Positions 7,869 to 17,494 are shown, counted from the first letter of the stretch. The stretch is DNA of 64,000 nt from Geodermatophilus sp. TF02-6 (GCF_003319115.1 NZ_QOHF01000015.1:1-64000), one strand, 5' to 3'. A program made the numbers and translations. Notes: generated by a model not told the origin, from the letters alone.

Positions 7869-7905
7869 CTAGGCCCTGCGGCGCCGGTCGGCGGCGGCCG
7901 AGTTC

Positions 7906-8889
7906 CTAGGCGGGGACGGACAGGGCGGGGACGGACAGGGAGACGCCGAAGTCGCCGTCGGGGTCGGTCCACCAGGAGGTCATGGCCAGGCCGGCGGCGG
8001 CCAGCTCGGCCTCCACCCCGGAGCGGCGGAACTTCGCCGACACCTCGGTGCGCATCTCCTCCCCGGCCGCGAACGCGACGTCGAGGTCGAGGGCGGCCAC
8101 GTGCACCACCTGGTCGACCCGCGAGCGCAGCCGCATCTCGATCCACTCCCGCTCGGCGTCCCACACCGCGACGTGCGCGAACGCGGCGGGGTCGAAGTCG
8201 GCGCCCAGCTCCCGGTCCAGCACCGCGAGCACGTTCCTGTTGAACTCCGCGGTCACCCCGGCCGCGTCGTCGTAGGCGCGCAGCAGGCGGGCCGGGTCCT
8301 TGACCAGGTCGGTGCCGAGGAGGAACGAGTCCCCGGGCTGCAGCGTGCCGGCCAGCTCGGCGAGGAACGCGGCCCGCTCGGGTGGCTCCAGGTTGCCGAT
8401 CGTCGAGCCGAGGAAGGCCACCAGCCGCCGTCCCGACCGGGGTAGCTCGCCCAGGTGCCGGGTGAAGTCGCCGACCACCGCCTCGACCTCCACCCCGGGG
8501 TACTCCGCGGTGATCGCCGCCCCGGCGGCCTGCAGCACCGACGGGTCGACGTCGCAGGGCACGAACCGGCGCAGCGTGCCGGCCTCGCGCAGCGCGGTGA
8601 GCAGCAGGCGGGTCTTCTCCGACGTCCCGCTGCCCAGCTCGACGAGGACGTCGGCCCGGGAGACGGCGGCGATCTCCCCGGCGTGTGCGGTGAGGACGGC
8701 CCGCTCGGCCCGGGTCGGGTAGTACTCCGGCAGCCGGGTGATCTCGTCGAACAGCTCGCTGCCCCGCTCGTCGTAGAACCACCGCGGCGGCAGCGACTTC
8801 GGCGTCGCGGTCAGCCCGGCGAGGGCATCGGCGCGCAGCGCGTCCGCGGCGTCGCCGGGGGCGAGGTGGCTGGTCAGCGAGATCGACAC
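7906..8889 (-). CDS. egtD: L-histidine N-alpha-methyltransferase EgtD
   Basis: A 327-residue SAM-dependent methyltransferase of the EgtD (DUF2260) family. SAM motif I is [16 protein letters not shown] near residue 81, and the conserved [20 protein letters not shown] block lies at residue 31. [11 protein letters not shown] near 160 and the acidic [11 protein letters not shown] near 280 are family signatures of histidine recognition. The enzyme trimethylates histidine to hercynine, the entry point of ergothioneine synthesis. The GTG at 8889 overlaps the end of egtC by 16 bp, so the two are translated from one mRNA. The C-terminus carries a small repeat (SVPALSVPA). Confidence 0.95.
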   Translation of the reverse strand: MSISLTSHLAPGDAADALRADALAGLTATPKSLPPRWFYDERGSELFDEITRLPEYYPTRAERAVLTAHAGEIAAVSRADVLVELGSGTSEKTRLLLTALREAGTLRRFVPCDVDPSVLQAAGAAITAEYPGVEVEAVVGDFTRHLGELPRSGRRLVAFLGSTIGNLEPPERAAFLAELAGTLQPGDSFLLGTDLVKDPARLLRAYDDAAGVTAEFNRNVLAVLDRELGADFDPAAFAHVAVWDAEREWIEMRLRSRVDQVVHVAALDLDVAFAAGEEMRTEVSAKFRRSGVEAELAAAGLAMTSWWTDPDGDFGVSLSVPALSVPA

Positions 8890-9587
8890 GGGTCTCCTCG
8901 GGTCAGCGGGGTCAGCGTCAGGCCGTCGGGGGTCACCTCGACCAGGTGCCGGTCCGGGACGTCGGTCCACCGCGGGTCGTCGTCCCACGGCTCGCTGGCC
9001 AGCGCGGTCCCGTCGGCGCACACCAGCGCGGAGAGGGTGTCGCCCCACGTGGTGGCCAGCAGCCGGGAGCCGTCGGCGGCCAGCAGGTTGAGCCGGGCGG
9101 CGGGGTCGGCCGCGGCCACCTCGAGCACCGTCGCGCCGAGGTGCTCCGGGCCCCGGGCGAACACCAGGGCCGCCAGCAGCGCGCTGTCCACGGTCGACTC
9201 GGCGTCCCGCGCCGGGGGCAGCACCGCGCGGTCGACCAGGCCGTTGTGCGACAGCAGCCACCGCCCGTCGGTGAACGGCGCCACCGCGCTCTCCTCCAGC
9301 GGCATGCCCACCGTCGCCGACCGGACGGCGGCCACCACGCACCCCGACGCGAGCACCGGCGCCACCGAGGCGAAGGACGGGTCGCCCCACAGCGGCCGCG
9401 CCGAGCGCCAGCGCGCCGGCTGCGACCGGCCGGGGGTGAAGAAGCCCACCCCCCAGCCGTCGGCGTTCACCGTGCCGTACCGCTGGCGGCGCGGCGCCCA
9501 CGACTGCACCAGCAGCGAGGACGGCGGCTCCAGCACGAGCGAGGCCAGCGTGCGCGGCCGGCCCAGCCAGGCCAGGTGGCGGCACAC
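8874..9587 (-). CDS. egtC: Gamma-glutamyl-hercynylcysteine sulfoxide hydrolase EgtC
   Basis: A 237-residue class-II (Ntn-type) glutamine amidotransferase-like hydrolase. The start GTG-TGC at 9587 leaves Cys2 as the N-terminal nucleophile (CRHLAWLG), which fixes this start over the longer open frame. The [10 protein letters not shown] block and LLSHNGLVD are the expected substrate-binding motifs. It removes the gamma-glutamyl group from the EgtB product. Its start codon is 2 bp from the egtB stop and its end overlaps egtD, so translation is tightly coupled. Confidence 0.94.
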   Translation of the reverse strand: MCRHLAWLGRPRTLASLVLEPPSSLLVQSWAPRRQRYGTVNADGWGVGFFTPGRSQPARWRSARPLWGDPSFASVAPVLASGCVVAAVRSATVGMPLEESAVAPFTDGRWLLSHNGLVDRAVLPPARDAESTVDSALLAALVFARGPEHLGATVLEVAAADPAARLNLLAADGSRLLATTWGDTLSALVCADGTALASEPWDDDPRWTDVPDRHLVEVTPDGLTLTPLTRGDPCRSR

Positions 9588-9589
9588 GG

Positions 9590-10882
9590 TCAGGCGGCCA
9601 TCTCGTCGACGGACCAGGCCAGCCGGATCCCGCTGAAGACCTGCCGCCGGACCGGGTGGTCCCAGTTGCGGAAGCTCGGCCGCAGGATGGACGGCGCCAC
9701 CGCCCAGGAGCCGCCGCGCAGCACCCGGTAGTCGCCGCCGAAGAAGGGTGCGGAGTAGTCGGCGTAGAGCATCGGCCGGAACCCCGGCCACGGGGTGAAC
9801 GCCGACGAGGTCCACTCCCAGACGTCACCCGTCAGCTGCTCGACGCCGTAGGCCGACGCCCCGGCCGGGTAGGCGCCCACCGGGGCCGGGCGCAGCGCGT
9901 CGCCGCCCAGGTTGGCCAGCGCCGGCGTCGGCTCGGCCGCGCCCCACGGGAAGCGGCGCCGCCGCCCGGTGGCCGGGTCCCAGACGGCGGCCTTCTCCCA
10001 CTCGACCTCCGTGGGCAGCCGGGCGCCGGCCCAGGCCGCGTAGGCCTCGGCCTCGAAGAAGGTGACGTGCTGGACCGGTTCGTCCGCCGGCAGCGCCTCC
10101 ACGACGCCGAACCGGGTGCGGGTGCCCTCGGCGCCCCAGAACTGCGGCCGCTCCAGCCCCGCCTCCACCCGGTGCGCCCAACCCCGCGCGGACCACCAGC
10201 GCGGGTCGGCGTACCCGCCGTCGGCGACGAACGCCGCGTACTCGGCGTTGGTCACCGGCACCCGGCCGATCCGGAACGCCGGCACGTGGACGGCGTGCGC
10301 GGGCCGCTCGTTGTCCAGCGAGAACGGCTCGTCGGCGGCGTCCACCCCGAGCACGAACTCCCCGCCGGGCACCAGCACCGACGTGCCGGCGACACCGGGG
10401 CGGCCGGGCGGCAGCGGCGTCCCGGCGCCGAGCAGCGGCGGGCCGGAGCGCACTCCCAGCGCCTGCAGCATGGTCTCGTCGTGCTGCTGCTCGTGGCTGA
10501 CCACCATCGCGACGTCGAACGGGTCGTCCTCCGCGCCGAACCGCGCCAGCCGGTCGAGCACCCGGCCGCGCACCTCCCCGCAGAACGCCCGGGCCTCCAC
10601 CGGTGGCAGCAGCGGCAGGCGGGCGCGGACGGCGCGCGGGTGGGTGAACGCGTCGTAGAGGGCCTCGACGTCGGCCGGCAGCAGGCCCGGGCGGCGGGCG
10701 TCGCCGCGGCGCAGCAGCCAGAGGTCCTCCTGCTGGCCGACGTGCGCGAGGTCCCACACCAGCGGGCTGAGCAGCGGGGTGTGCTGGCGCAGCAGCTCCG
10801 GCTCGTCGTGGTCGGTCAGGTGCAGCGTGCGCTGCCGGGCGGCGCTCAGCTCGCGGGCCAGGATCTCGGTCAGGTCGGTCAT
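9590..10882 (-). CDS. egtB: Hercynine oxygenase (sulfoxide synthase) EgtB
   Basis: A 430-residue non-haem iron enzyme. The N-terminal DinB-like domain contains [10 protein letters not shown] (first iron His) and HEQQHDE near residue 140, the other iron ligands. The C-terminal FGE-sulfatase domain starts near [16 protein letters not shown] and ends with [11 protein letters not shown] and [20 protein letters not shown]. It joins gamma-glutamylcysteine to hercynine using oxygen. The ATG at 10882 overlaps the egtA stop (ATGA). Confidence 0.96.
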   Translation of the reverse strand: MTDLTEILARELSAARQRTLHLTDHDEPELLRQHTPLLSPLVWDLAHVGQQEDLWLLRRGDARRPGLLPADVEALYDAFTHPRAVRARLPLLPPVEARAFCGEVRGRVLDRLARFGAEDDPFDVAMVVSHEQQHDETMLQALGVRSGPPLLGAGTPLPPGRPGVAGTSVLVPGGEFVLGVDAADEPFSLDNERPAHAVHVPAFRIGRVPVTNAEYAAFVADGGYADPRWWSARGWAHRVEAGLERPQFWGAEGTRTRFGVVEALPADEPVQHVTFFEAEAYAAWAGARLPTEVEWEKAAVWDPATGRRRRFPWGAAEPTPALANLGGDALRPAPVGAYPAGASAYGVEQLTGDVWEWTSSAFTPWPGFRPMLYADYSAPFFGGDYRVLRGGSWAVAPSILRPSFRNWDHPVRRQVFSGIRLAWSVDEMAA

Positions 10883-12126
10883 CGGGCGTCTCCCGTGGCT
10901 GAGAGGAGCGCGGCGCCGGGGCCGTCGCGGCGGGCGGTGTCGAGCAGGGCGTCGCCGGGGCAGCGGCCGCGGTCGACCAGCTCGGCGAGGGCCTCGACCT
11001 CCGGCCGCAGGGCCGCCGGGACGACGTCCACGGCCGCCGCCAGGCAGGCCCGGGCCGCGGTGTGCAGCGCCGGGTCGGCCAGGCCGAGGCGGGCGGCGCG
11101 GTCCCACGCGCCGGCGACCCCGGCGGTGGCCGCCGCGGCGTGCCCGGCCGCGACCGGGTCGTCGAGCAGCGTCGTCGTCACCGCCGCCAGCGCCGGCCAC
11201 CACGGTTCGGGAGCGGCGTCGAGGTAGCGGATCTCCAGGTAGCCGCGTGGCCGCACCGGCGGGAACAGCGTGGTCAGGTGGTAGTCGAGGTCGGCCGCGG
11301 TGGGACGCCGGCTCCCCAGCGGGGCGGTGCCGGTGACCCAGTCGGCGAACCGGACGCGGGCCCGCACCGGCGCCGCGCCGCCGGTGTCCGGGTCGCGCAC
11401 CAGCATCACCGGCGCGGTCAGGGCGTACTCGGCCCACTCGCCGGCCGGGTCGGCGCCGCCGAGCAGCGGACCGCAGCGGGCCTGGTCGAGGTCACCCCAC
11501 ACCCGCTGCCGGTGCGACGCCGCCCCGGTCGGGCGGCCCGCGGCCAGCGGCGAGCAGGCCGAGACGGCGACCAGGACCGGGCCGAGCTGGTGGGCCAGCG
11601 CCACCCGCTCGCTCCAGCCGGCACACGGCCCGGCCTCCAGGTTGACCTGCAGCGACGCGGTACCGGCCATCATCGCCGTCCCCGCCGCGGCGCAGCCCAC
11701 GGCGGCGAAGTGCTGCTCCATCGCGGTGTACCGAGCCGCCGGGCTGACCCGCCGCGGCGGGCGCAGCGGGTCGGCGCCCACCGGCGCCAGCCCGAGCCGG
11801 TCGGCAGCCAGCGCGGCGGCGAGGGCGGCCCGGTCGGCGCGCAGCGCCGTCACCGCGCCGGCGACGTCCGGCTCCGGCGGCCCGGACAGCTCCACCTGGC
11901 CGCCCGGTTCCAGCGTGACCCGGCTGCCGCCCGGCAGCGCGGGCAGCACGCCCACCAGTGCGCTGATCCGCCGCCACGGCACCCGGGACGCCGGGGCGTC
12001 GAGGTCGACCAGGTGCGCCTCCAGCTCCAGGCCCACCGCGCCGACCGGGCCGGGGCGCAGCGCGGCGGCGGCCACGTGCGCGACCGCGGCGTCCAGGTCG
12101 AGGACGGACTCGTACAGTTCGGTCAC
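10879..12126 (-). CDS. egtA: Ergothioneine-pathway glutamate-cysteine ligase EgtA
   Basis: A 415-residue glutamate-cysteine ligase (GCS2-type), first gene of the egt operon. Family features are [11 protein letters not shown] near residue 30, [14 protein letters not shown] near 130, [14 protein letters not shown] and [15 protein letters not shown] near 310. It makes gamma-glutamylcysteine for EgtB. The start is ambiguous: GTG at 12126 is used, but an in-frame GTG at 12135 lies better spaced from GGAGGGG. The operon order egtA-B-C-D-E matches Mycobacterium. A CAGTAT -10-like sequence lies about 100 bp upstream. Confidence 0.92.
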   Translation of the reverse strand: MTELYESVLDLDAAVAHVAAAALRPGPVGAVGLELEAHLVDLDAPASRVPWRRISALVGVLPALPGGSRVTLEPGGQVELSGPPEPDVAGAVTALRADRAALAAALAADRLGLAPVGADPLRPPRRVSPAARYTAMEQHFAAVGCAAAGTAMMAGTASLQVNLEAGPCAGWSERVALAHQLGPVLVAVSACSPLAAGRPTGAASHRQRVWGDLDQARCGPLLGGADPAGEWAEYALTAPVMLVRDPDTGGAAPVRARVRFADWVTGTAPLGSRRPTAADLDYHLTTLFPPVRPRGYLEIRYLDAAPEPWWPALAAVTTTLLDDPVAAGHAAAATAGVAGAWDRAARLGLADPALHTAARACLAAAVDVVPAALRPEVEALAELVDRGRCPGDALLDTARRDGPGAALLSATGDAR

Positions 12127-12285
12127 CGGGGCCACGGGCCCCACCCCCTCCAGGTCCGGACCGGTCGACGTCGACCGCGGGTCGGTGCGGGGGCGGCCCG
12201 TCGGAGCGGCCGTCCTCGGTTCCCATACTGCCCACGACCACCGACAGAACGCACGTCCCGGGGGTGTTCGGGTGAGGATCGGGGG

Positions 12286-12756
12286 GTGGACGCCGACCGG
12301 GACCGTGACCCCACCGGCCGGGCGCGCAACGCCCGGCCCCGCGACGCGCTGGGCCGCCCGCAGCCCCGCGGGGCCGTGGGCGAGGAGCGCGCTCCCGAGG
12401 GAGTGGTCCGGACGCCGGACGAGGCGCTGGCCGAGGCGCAGCGGCTGCTCGACGCGGGTCGGCCCTTCCACGCCCACGAGGTGCTCGAGGACGCGTGGAA
12501 GTCCGCGCCGGAGCCGGAGCGGCAGCTGTGGCGGGGGCTGGCCCAGCTCGCCGTCGGCCTCACCCACGCGGCGCGGGGCAACGCGCGCGGTGCGGCCACG
12601 CTGCTCGAGCGGGGGGCCGGCACCATCGGGCCCTACGCGGCCGGTCCGCCGCACGGGGTCGACGTCGCGGGGCTCGGCTCGTGGGCCCGGGCGCTCGCCG
12701 CCGAGGCGGCGTCGGGGCGGTCCCCCGACCCGCGCCCCCCGCGCCTGCGCGGCTGA
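12286..12756 (+). CDS. DUF309 domain protein
   Basis: A 156-residue soluble protein. After a basic, Pro/Arg-rich N-terminal 45 residues comes the DUF309 helical domain with the hallmark FHAHEVLEDAWK and LWRGLAQLAVGLTHAARGN. The family is widespread in bacteria and archaea; the invariant His/Glu pair suggests metal binding, but no function is established. It is divergent from egtA. The GTG at 12286 follows GAGGATCGGGG. Confidence 0.85.
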   Translation: MDADRDRDPTGRARNARPRDALGRPQPRGAVGEERAPEGVVRTPDEALAEAQRLLDAGRPFHAHEVLEDAWKSAPEPERQLWRGLAQLAVGLTHAARGNARGAATLLERGAGTIGPYAAGPPHGVDVAGLGSWARALAAEAASGRSPDPRPPRLRG

Positions 12757-12920
12757 CCGCCGGGCGCCCGCGACCGGTGCGGCCGGGCCGCGGTGCTCCC
12801 CCGCCGGGGCCGGTGACCGGTAGCGTTCCCGGTGCCCTGATCACCTCCTCAGCCCGTCGCCGCAGTACGCCTCCGGTCGGGCCGCGCACCGACGTCGTCC
12901 GTGGGGAGCGGGAGGACCCG

Positions 12921-14228
12921 ATGAGCGCTGCTGCGGCGGCTGCCCCTCCGAGCGTGGGCCGGCGCGTCGCCCCGCTGTTCCCGGCCGTCGCGGCGAGCTA
13001 CCTCGGCTACGCGATGATGGCCACGCTGTTCGTCCCCATGCTGATGTCGCGCACGGACGGCTACCTGCCGGCCGGGGACGGGCTGGCCCGGCGGACGACG
13101 CTCATCGGTCTGCTGCTGGCGCTGTACCCGATCGGCCAGTTCGTGGGCAACCCCGTGCTCGGGGCACTGTCGGACCGTTTCGGCCGGCGCCCGGTCGTCC
13201 TCGCGTCGAGCGCGGCCACGATCGTCTGCTACGTCGGCATCGCCGCCGCGCTGACCGTGCGCGACCTGGTGCTCCTGGCCCCGTTCCTGCTGCTGTGCGG
13301 GCTGGTGGAGGGCAACATCGCGCTGACGATGAGCGCGATAGCCGACGTCACCAGCGAGGACGCGCGGCCCACCTACCTCGGGTACGTGTTCGCGGTCACC
13401 AGCGTGGCCTACACCGTGGGCCCCCTCGGCGGGGGTGCGCTGGCCGAGCACGCCGGCTACGCGCTGCCGTTCTGGATCGTCCTCGGCGCGCTGGTCGCGG
13501 TGCTGGTCTGGCTGTACGTGGCGTTCGCCGAGACGCTGCCTCGCCCGGCCCGCCGCCGCAGCCGGCTGCTGGGCTCGCTCGCCGCACTGTCGGAGGTGGT
13601 GACCGACCCCCTGCTGCGCCGCCGCTACCTGGCCGGCCTGGTGCTCTACGTCGCCGCGATGGGCTTCTGGCGGGTGGTCACCATCTACCTGGTCGACGAG
13701 TGGCACCTGTCGGTCGGGCCGGTGACCGCGTGCTACGCGGCGCTGGCCGTCGCTGCGGGGGTGGCGAACCTGGTGGTGGTGCCCCGCCTGCACGGGCGCG
13801 TGCCGTTGGGGCCGCTGGCGGTCGCCTGCATGCTCGGCGGCGCAGCGGCCATGGCCGCCGTCCCCGCCCCCTCGGCGCTGGGGGTGCCCCGTGCGCTGGC
13901 CGTCGCGGTCGCGCTGGCCGCGGCCGCCAGCCTGCTGCTGGCCATCGCGCTGTCGGCCGTGGCCGGCCTGCTGTCCGCGGCCGCCCCGGCCGACCGGCAG
14001 GGCACCGTCCTGGGCAACAACGCCGCCCTGCTGGTGCTCGGGGAGGTCATCGGGGTCAGCGGGGGCTCGGCCATCGCCGGGATCGATCCGGCCCTGCCCC
14101 TGCTCGTCCTCGCGGTGCTCGCCGCGCTGGCACCGGTCGTCATGGGCAGGCGGCACCCGGACCGGACGGCGCCGCCGGACGCGCGCGTACGGGGAGCGCC
14201 GGCCGACCGTCCCGGAGCGGGCCGGTGA
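12921..14228 (+). CDS. MFS transporter, multidrug/tetracycline-type
   Basis: A 435-residue major facilitator with about 12 membrane segments. Motif A, GALSDRFGRRPVV, follows TM2 near residue 80, and the second half repeats the six-helix pattern. TetA-like helices (SYLGYAMMATLFVPML; GYVFAVTSVAYTVGPLGGG) suggest drug/proton antiport in the cytoplasmic membrane. The C-terminal tail is charged. The ATG at 12921 has GGGAGGA upstream. The substrate is unknown; no regulator adjoins it. Confidence 0.87.
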   Translation: MSAAAAAAPPSVGRRVAPLFPAVAASYLGYAMMATLFVPMLMSRTDGYLPAGDGLARRTTLIGLLLALYPIGQFVGNPVLGALSDRFGRRPVVLASSAATIVCYVGIAAALTVRDLVLLAPFLLLCGLVEGNIALTMSAIADVTSEDARPTYLGYVFAVTSVAYTVGPLGGGALAEHAGYALPFWIVLGALVAVLVWLYVAFAETLPRPARRRSRLLGSLAALSEVVTDPLLRRRYLAGLVLYVAAMGFWRVVTIYLVDEWHLSVGPVTACYAALAVAAGVANLVVVPRLHGRVPLGPLAVACMLGGAAAMAAVPAPSALGVPRALAVAVALAAAASLLLAIALSAVAGLLSAAAPADRQGTVLGNNAALLVLGEVIGVSGGSAIAGIDPALPLLVLAVLAALAPVVMGRRHPDRTAPPDARVRGAPADRPGAGR

Positions 14229-14274
14229 GCACGGCCCTGGCCGCCGCACGGTGACCGGGAGCACACTGCCCGGC

Positions 14275-15072
14275 ATGACCTCCACCGTCGAGCGCACCCG
14301 TGAGGTGTGGGCCGCCGGGGACTACCAGCGGGTCGGCGTCCGGCTGGTCCCCGCCAGCGAGCAGCTCGTCGCCGACCTCGGGGTGCGCCCGGGGGACCGG
14401 CTGCTCGACGTGGCCGGCGGCACCGGCAACACCGCGCTGGCCGCGGCCCGCCGCGACGCCGACGTCGTGTGCAGCGACATCGTCCCCGAGCTGCTGGAGC
14501 ACGCCCTCCGCCGGGCCGGGCTGGAGGGGCTGGAGTTCACGACGGAGGTGGCCGACGCCGGCGCGCTGCCCTTCCCGGACGGCTCGTTCGACGTCGTCGT
14601 CTCCACCTTCGGCGTCGTCTTCGCCGCCGACCCCGAGCAGGCCGCCCGGGAGCTGCTGCGGGTGCTGCGGCCCGGCGGTCGGCTGGGGCTGACCGCCTGG
14701 CGCCCCGACGCGCCCGGGGGGCGGCTGGTGTCGCTGATCGCGCGGCACGATCCGCAGGACGCCGTCGGCGACCCGCTGCGCTGGGGGACGCCGGAGGGGG
14801 TCGAGGGGCTGCTCGGCCGCGGGGAGGTGGCGCAGGTCCGGCACACCGAGCGGACCGTCGACTTCACCGCTCCGTCGCTGGCCGCGCAGTGGCAGCGCTA
14901 CCGCGACTGGTACGCCCCGGTGCACGTGGCCTGGCAGCGGCTCGACGCGGCCGGGCGGACGGCGCTGGAGACGGAGTTCACCGACATGTGGGGCAGCTCC
15001 ACCCGTGGCGGCGGCCCGGGGGTCGTCGTCCCCAACACCTACCTGCAGACGACGGCGGTGCGCTGCGGATGA
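14275..15072 (+). CDS. Class I SAM-dependent methyltransferase
   Basis: A 265-residue methyltransferase of the UbiE/Methyltransf_11 type. Motif I is LLDVAGGTGNTALAAA near residue 43, the acidic residue ending strand beta-2 lies in VCSDI, and ALPFPDGSFDVVVSTFGVVF near 100 is motif IV. LLRVLRPGGRLGLTAW is motif VI. The acceptor cannot be deduced. It lies 10 bp upstream of the SRPBCC gene and is probably cotranscribed, a pairing that suggests small-molecule modification. Confidence 0.87.
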   Translation: MTSTVERTREVWAAGDYQRVGVRLVPASEQLVADLGVRPGDRLLDVAGGTGNTALAAARRDADVVCSDIVPELLEHALRRAGLEGLEFTTEVADAGALPFPDGSFDVVVSTFGVVFAADPEQAARELLRVLRPGGRLGLTAWRPDAPGGRLVSLIARHDPQDAVGDPLRWGTPEGVEGLLGRGEVAQVRHTERTVDFTAPSLAAQWQRYRDWYAPVHVAWQRLDAAGRTALETEFTDMWGSSTRGGGPGVVVPNTYLQTTAVRCG

Positions 15073-15082
15073 GAGGGGACCG

Positions 15083-15520
15083 ATGAGGAGCTACCAGGCC
15101 GCGACGCGGATCGACGCGCCCCCGGACCAGGTGTGGGGGCTGCTGACCGACGTCCACGGCTGGCGGGACTGGGCCTCCGGCGTCGACCGGGTCGAGGGCC
15201 GGGTGGCCCTCGGCGAGAAGCTGACGCTCTACGCCACGATGATCCGCAACCGGCCGTTCCAGGTGACGGTCACCGAGCTGCGCCCGGGCGAGGTCATGCG
15301 CTGGCGCGGCGGGCTGCCGTTCGGACTTGCGGTCATCGACCGCACCTACCGCCTCGACGGCCAGGACGGCGGCACGGTGCTCACCGTGCGCGAGGACCAG
15401 ACCGGCCCCCTCGCCTTCGTCACCGAGCGCAGCACCCCCGACCTCGACCCCTCGTTCCGCCAGTTCTGCGCGGGTCTCAAGGCGGTGGCCGAGGGGCGCA
15501 CCTCCCGCCACTCCGGCTGA
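15083..15520 (+). CDS. SRPBCC-family protein
   Basis: A 145-residue START/Bet v1-like fold: helix-grip beginning TRIDAPPDQVWGLLTDVHGWRDWASGV, then strands ending VLTVREDQTGPLAFV. The family binds hydrophobic ligands or acts as polyketide cyclase-like enzymes. The ATG at 15083 has GAGAGGGGA upstream and lies 10 bp after the methyltransferase stop. The ligand is unknown. Confidence 0.85.
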   Translation: MRSYQAATRIDAPPDQVWGLLTDVHGWRDWASGVDRVEGRVALGEKLTLYATMIRNRPFQVTVTELRPGEVMRWRGGLPFGLAVIDRTYRLDGQDGGTVLTVREDQTGPLAFVTERSTPDLDPSFRQFCAGLKAVAEGRTSRHSG

Positions 15521-15574
15521 TCCGGGACGGGCGCGTCGTCCCGGGCGCGTCGTCCCGGTGGCGGCTCCGGTGGT

Positions 15575-16147
15575 CTAGACCAGTCCCCTGCTGGCCGAGC
15601 GGGCCCTGCCGGGACGCAGCCGGATGTCGACGGGCAGGTCCGGGTCGTCGACGGCCTGCCGTGCGTGGCCGACGGTGCGGTCCTCGAGGGCGCGCCGGAT
15701 CTCGGCGATGTCGGCGTAGTCGGCCAGGTCGACGGTCAGCACGAGCCGGCGGCCGCCCTCGTCGCGCAGGTGGGCCGAGGCACCGGCGACGCCGCGCAGC
15801 CTCTCGACCTCCTCCTCCACGGCGTCGCTGAACCCGCCGGCGTGGACCGTGGTGAGCCCGTCGCGGTCGTCGACGGTGAGGTCCAGACGCCCGACGCGGT
15901 CGGTCGCCAACTGGGCGAACAGCCACCGCAGGCCCAGCAGGGCCAGCACCAGGCACCCGACCGCCACGGCCCACCAGAACCACGGTTGGTCGTCGGGGTA
16001 GGTGCGCACCCGGTCGGGCAGCACCGGGTCGGTGCTGTCGCCGACGAGACCGAAGCTCACGGCCAGGCCGGCCACGCCGGCTGCGAGGAGGACCAGGCCG
16101 AGCAGCAGCAGGACGACGCGGTTCACCCCGTTGACCCGGCGCCTCAT
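15575..16147 (-). CDS. amaP: Asp23 membrane anchor AmaP-like protein
   Basis: A 190-residue protein with two N-terminal membrane helices (NRVVLLLLGLVLLAAGVAGLAVSF and WAVAVGCLVLALLGLRWLF) followed by a cytoplasmic beta-rich domain (RLDLTVDDRDGLTTVHAGG onward). This is the layout of AmaP, which tethers Asp23 to the membrane in Staphylococcus. It is last in the minus-strand Asp23 cluster and overlaps the preceding gene by 4 bp (16144-16147). Confidence 0.8.
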   Translation of the reverse strand: MRRRVNGVNRVVLLLLGLVLLAAGVAGLAVSFGLVGDSTDPVLPDRVRTYPDDQPWFWWAVAVGCLVLALLGLRWLFAQLATDRVGRLDLTVDDRDGLTTVHAGGFSDAVEEEVERLRGVAGASAHLRDEGGRRLVLTVDLADYADIAEIRRALEDRTVGHARQAVDDPDLPVDIRLRPGRARSASRGLV

Positions 16148-16674
16148 CGGGAGGCCTCCTGGGAGACGGTGACCCGCGCGCGCAGCCGGTCGGCGAGGCC
16201 GAGTTCGCGCAGCTGCCCGGTGACCGCGTCGGACACCCGCTGCTGCAGGTCCCCCGGTGAGCGCAGGGCGGTGGCCGCCCGCACCCGCACGGCGCGCCGT
16301 CCGGCCCTGGCCCGCGCGTCGCGCACCCCGTCGGTGCGGCGGGCGGCGCTGGACAGGGTCCGCTCGATCCCCCGGCGGGACGCCGTGACCCGGACCCCCT
16401 CGGTCCGGGCCGGCAGCGTCAGCGACCCGGGCCGGCCGCGGCGCACCGCGGCGAGCAGGAGCAGCAGGCCGAGGACCACCATGCCGATCAGCACCGCGCG
16501 CACGATGCCGTCGCCGAAGCTCTGCTCGCGCAGCCAACTCGTCCACCGGTCGTAGGGGACGACCAGGTGGGGGCGGTCGAGGGCGGCCAGCACGATCTCG
16601 ACGACCGCGAGCAACCCCCCGAGGAACAGCCCCAGGGCGAGCAGGGTGGCGAGGACCCGGTTCAGCACGTGCAC
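16144..16674 (-). CDS. DUF6286-type membrane protein of the Asp23 cluster
   Basis: 176 residues with two predicted membrane helices (ATLLALGLFLGGLLAVVEIV and AVLIGMVVLGLLLLLAAV) and a basic cytoplasmic domain (about 95 residues). The general plan parallels the adjacent AmaP-like protein, suggesting a second membrane anchor for Asp23-domain proteins. This class of protein recurs in actinobacterial Asp23 operons. Function beyond envelope stress is not established. Confidence 0.75.
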   Translation of the reverse strand: MHVLNRVLATLLALGLFLGGLLAVVEIVLAALDRPHLVVPYDRWTSWLREQSFGDGIVRAVLIGMVVLGLLLLLAAVRRGRPGSLTLPARTEGVRVTASRRGIERTLSSAARRTDGVRDARARAGRRAVRVRAATALRSPGDLQQRVSDAVTGQLRELGLADRLRARVTVSQEASR

Positions 16675-16702
16675 GTGTGCTCCTCTCTCGAGCGTTCCCT
16701 CG

Positions 16703-17149
16703 TCACCGCACGCGGCGCGGTCGAGCCGCGGGGGAGCTCATGCTCACGACGTCGATGTCGATGTGGTCGATCCGGATCCCGGTGAGGTGCCGGACGTCCT
16801 GGCGGATCTGTCGACGGACCCGGTCGGTGACGGCGCGCACCGACGCCGGCCAGCTGACGGCGATGGAGGCGTCGACGGTGGCGGTGGAGCCGTCGACCCG
16901 GGCGTCCACCGAGGCCTCGGTGGTGGAGCGGGCGTCGCCCACGTTGACCCCGAGCAGCCGGCGGGGGGCGGCGCTGGCTCCCTCGACCCGGGTCACCGCG
17001 TACCCCGCGACCCGGTCGACCACCCGGTCGGCGACGACCAGCCCGCCACGGTCGGCCGGGTCGCCCAGCTCGGGGAAGGCCGTGCCCACGTCGGCCGGCT
17101 GGAGGGCTCCGGTGGGTGCGTCCGCCGAGGTGGAGAGGGCCGTGCTCAT
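16703..17149 (-). CDS. Asp23/Gls24-domain protein
   Basis: A 148-residue Asp23-type protein. GGLVVADRVVDRVAGYAVTRV near residue 36 and VDASIAVSWPASVRAVTDRV near 90 are the two halves of the Asp23 domain, ending in HLTGIRIDHIDIDVVSM. Compared with the first Asp23 protein of the cluster it lacks the Tyr-Gly-Val-Pro motif, having SWPAS instead. It probably lies under the membrane with AmaP. The ATG at 17149 overlaps the end of the small membrane protein gene. Confidence 0.83.
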   Translation of the reverse strand: MSTALSTSADAPTGALQPADVGTAFPELGDPADRGGLVVADRVVDRVAGYAVTRVEGASAAPRRLLGVNVGDARSTTEASVDARVDGSTATVDASIAVSWPASVRAVTDRVRRQIRQDVRHLTGIRIDHIDIDVVSMSSPAARPRRVR

Positions 17150-17331
17150 CGAGAGCCGCGGCCGCCGCCGCCCAGGTAGGGGGTCAGGTCCAGCTGGCCG
17201 GAGACCACCTTGCCGACGAGGAACCCGACCACGCCGAGGACGGCCGTGCCGACGCAGGCGTCGAAGCCGCCGACGACCCAGGCCAGACCGAGCAGCAGGC
17301 CGGTGAACAGTCCCACCACGGTGGGGGGCAT
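17146..17331 (-). CDS. DUF2273-like small membrane protein (61 aa)
   Basis: Two hydrophobic helices (VVGLFTGLLLGLAWVVGGF and CVGTAVLGVVGFLVGKVVSG) in 61 residues, with a Gly/Arg-rich C-terminus. Small proteins of this shape are regular members of Asp23/AmaP operons and probably help build the membrane anchor. The ATG at 17331 has a GGAGG sequence upstream. It overlaps the next gene by 4 bp and is itself overlapped by the open frame of the gene upstream. Confidence 0.75.
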   Translation of the reverse strand: MPPTVVGLFTGLLLGLAWVVGGFDACVGTAVLGVVGFLVGKVVSGQLDLTPYLGGGGRGSR

Positions 17332-17474
17332 GGAACACCTCCGATGGAGAGGGGAGTGGATGGGGGATCAGCGCCCGCGGCGACGGCGCCGCGGGCGGCG
17401 CCGAGGTCCGGGTGGTGGGCCTTCAGCAGAGCCCGGCGTCGCCGGCGCTCCTCGGGGTCCGACTGGTACGGCAT
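17184..17474 (-). CDS. Small basic protein with HPD motif, possibly frameshifted
   Basis: The ATG at 17474, with GGAG upstream, opens MPYQSDPEERRRRRALLKAH followed by HPDLG. This short Arg-rich helix plus HPD resembles the J-domain loop. After HPDLG the sequence becomes low-complexity and the frame runs 148 bp into the next gene, which is unlike a tidy operon gene. A reading-frame shift after DLG would give a basic tail and a stop at about position 17370. I treat the N-terminal 25 codons as probably real and the rest as doubtful. Confidence 0.35.
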   Translation of the reverse strand: MPYQSDPEERRRRRALLKAHHPDLGAARGAVAAGADPPSTPLSIGGVPCPPPWWDCSPACCSVWPGSSAASTPASARPSSAWSGSSSARWSPASWT

Positions 17475-17494
17475 GTGTGTGGCTCCGGACCCGC

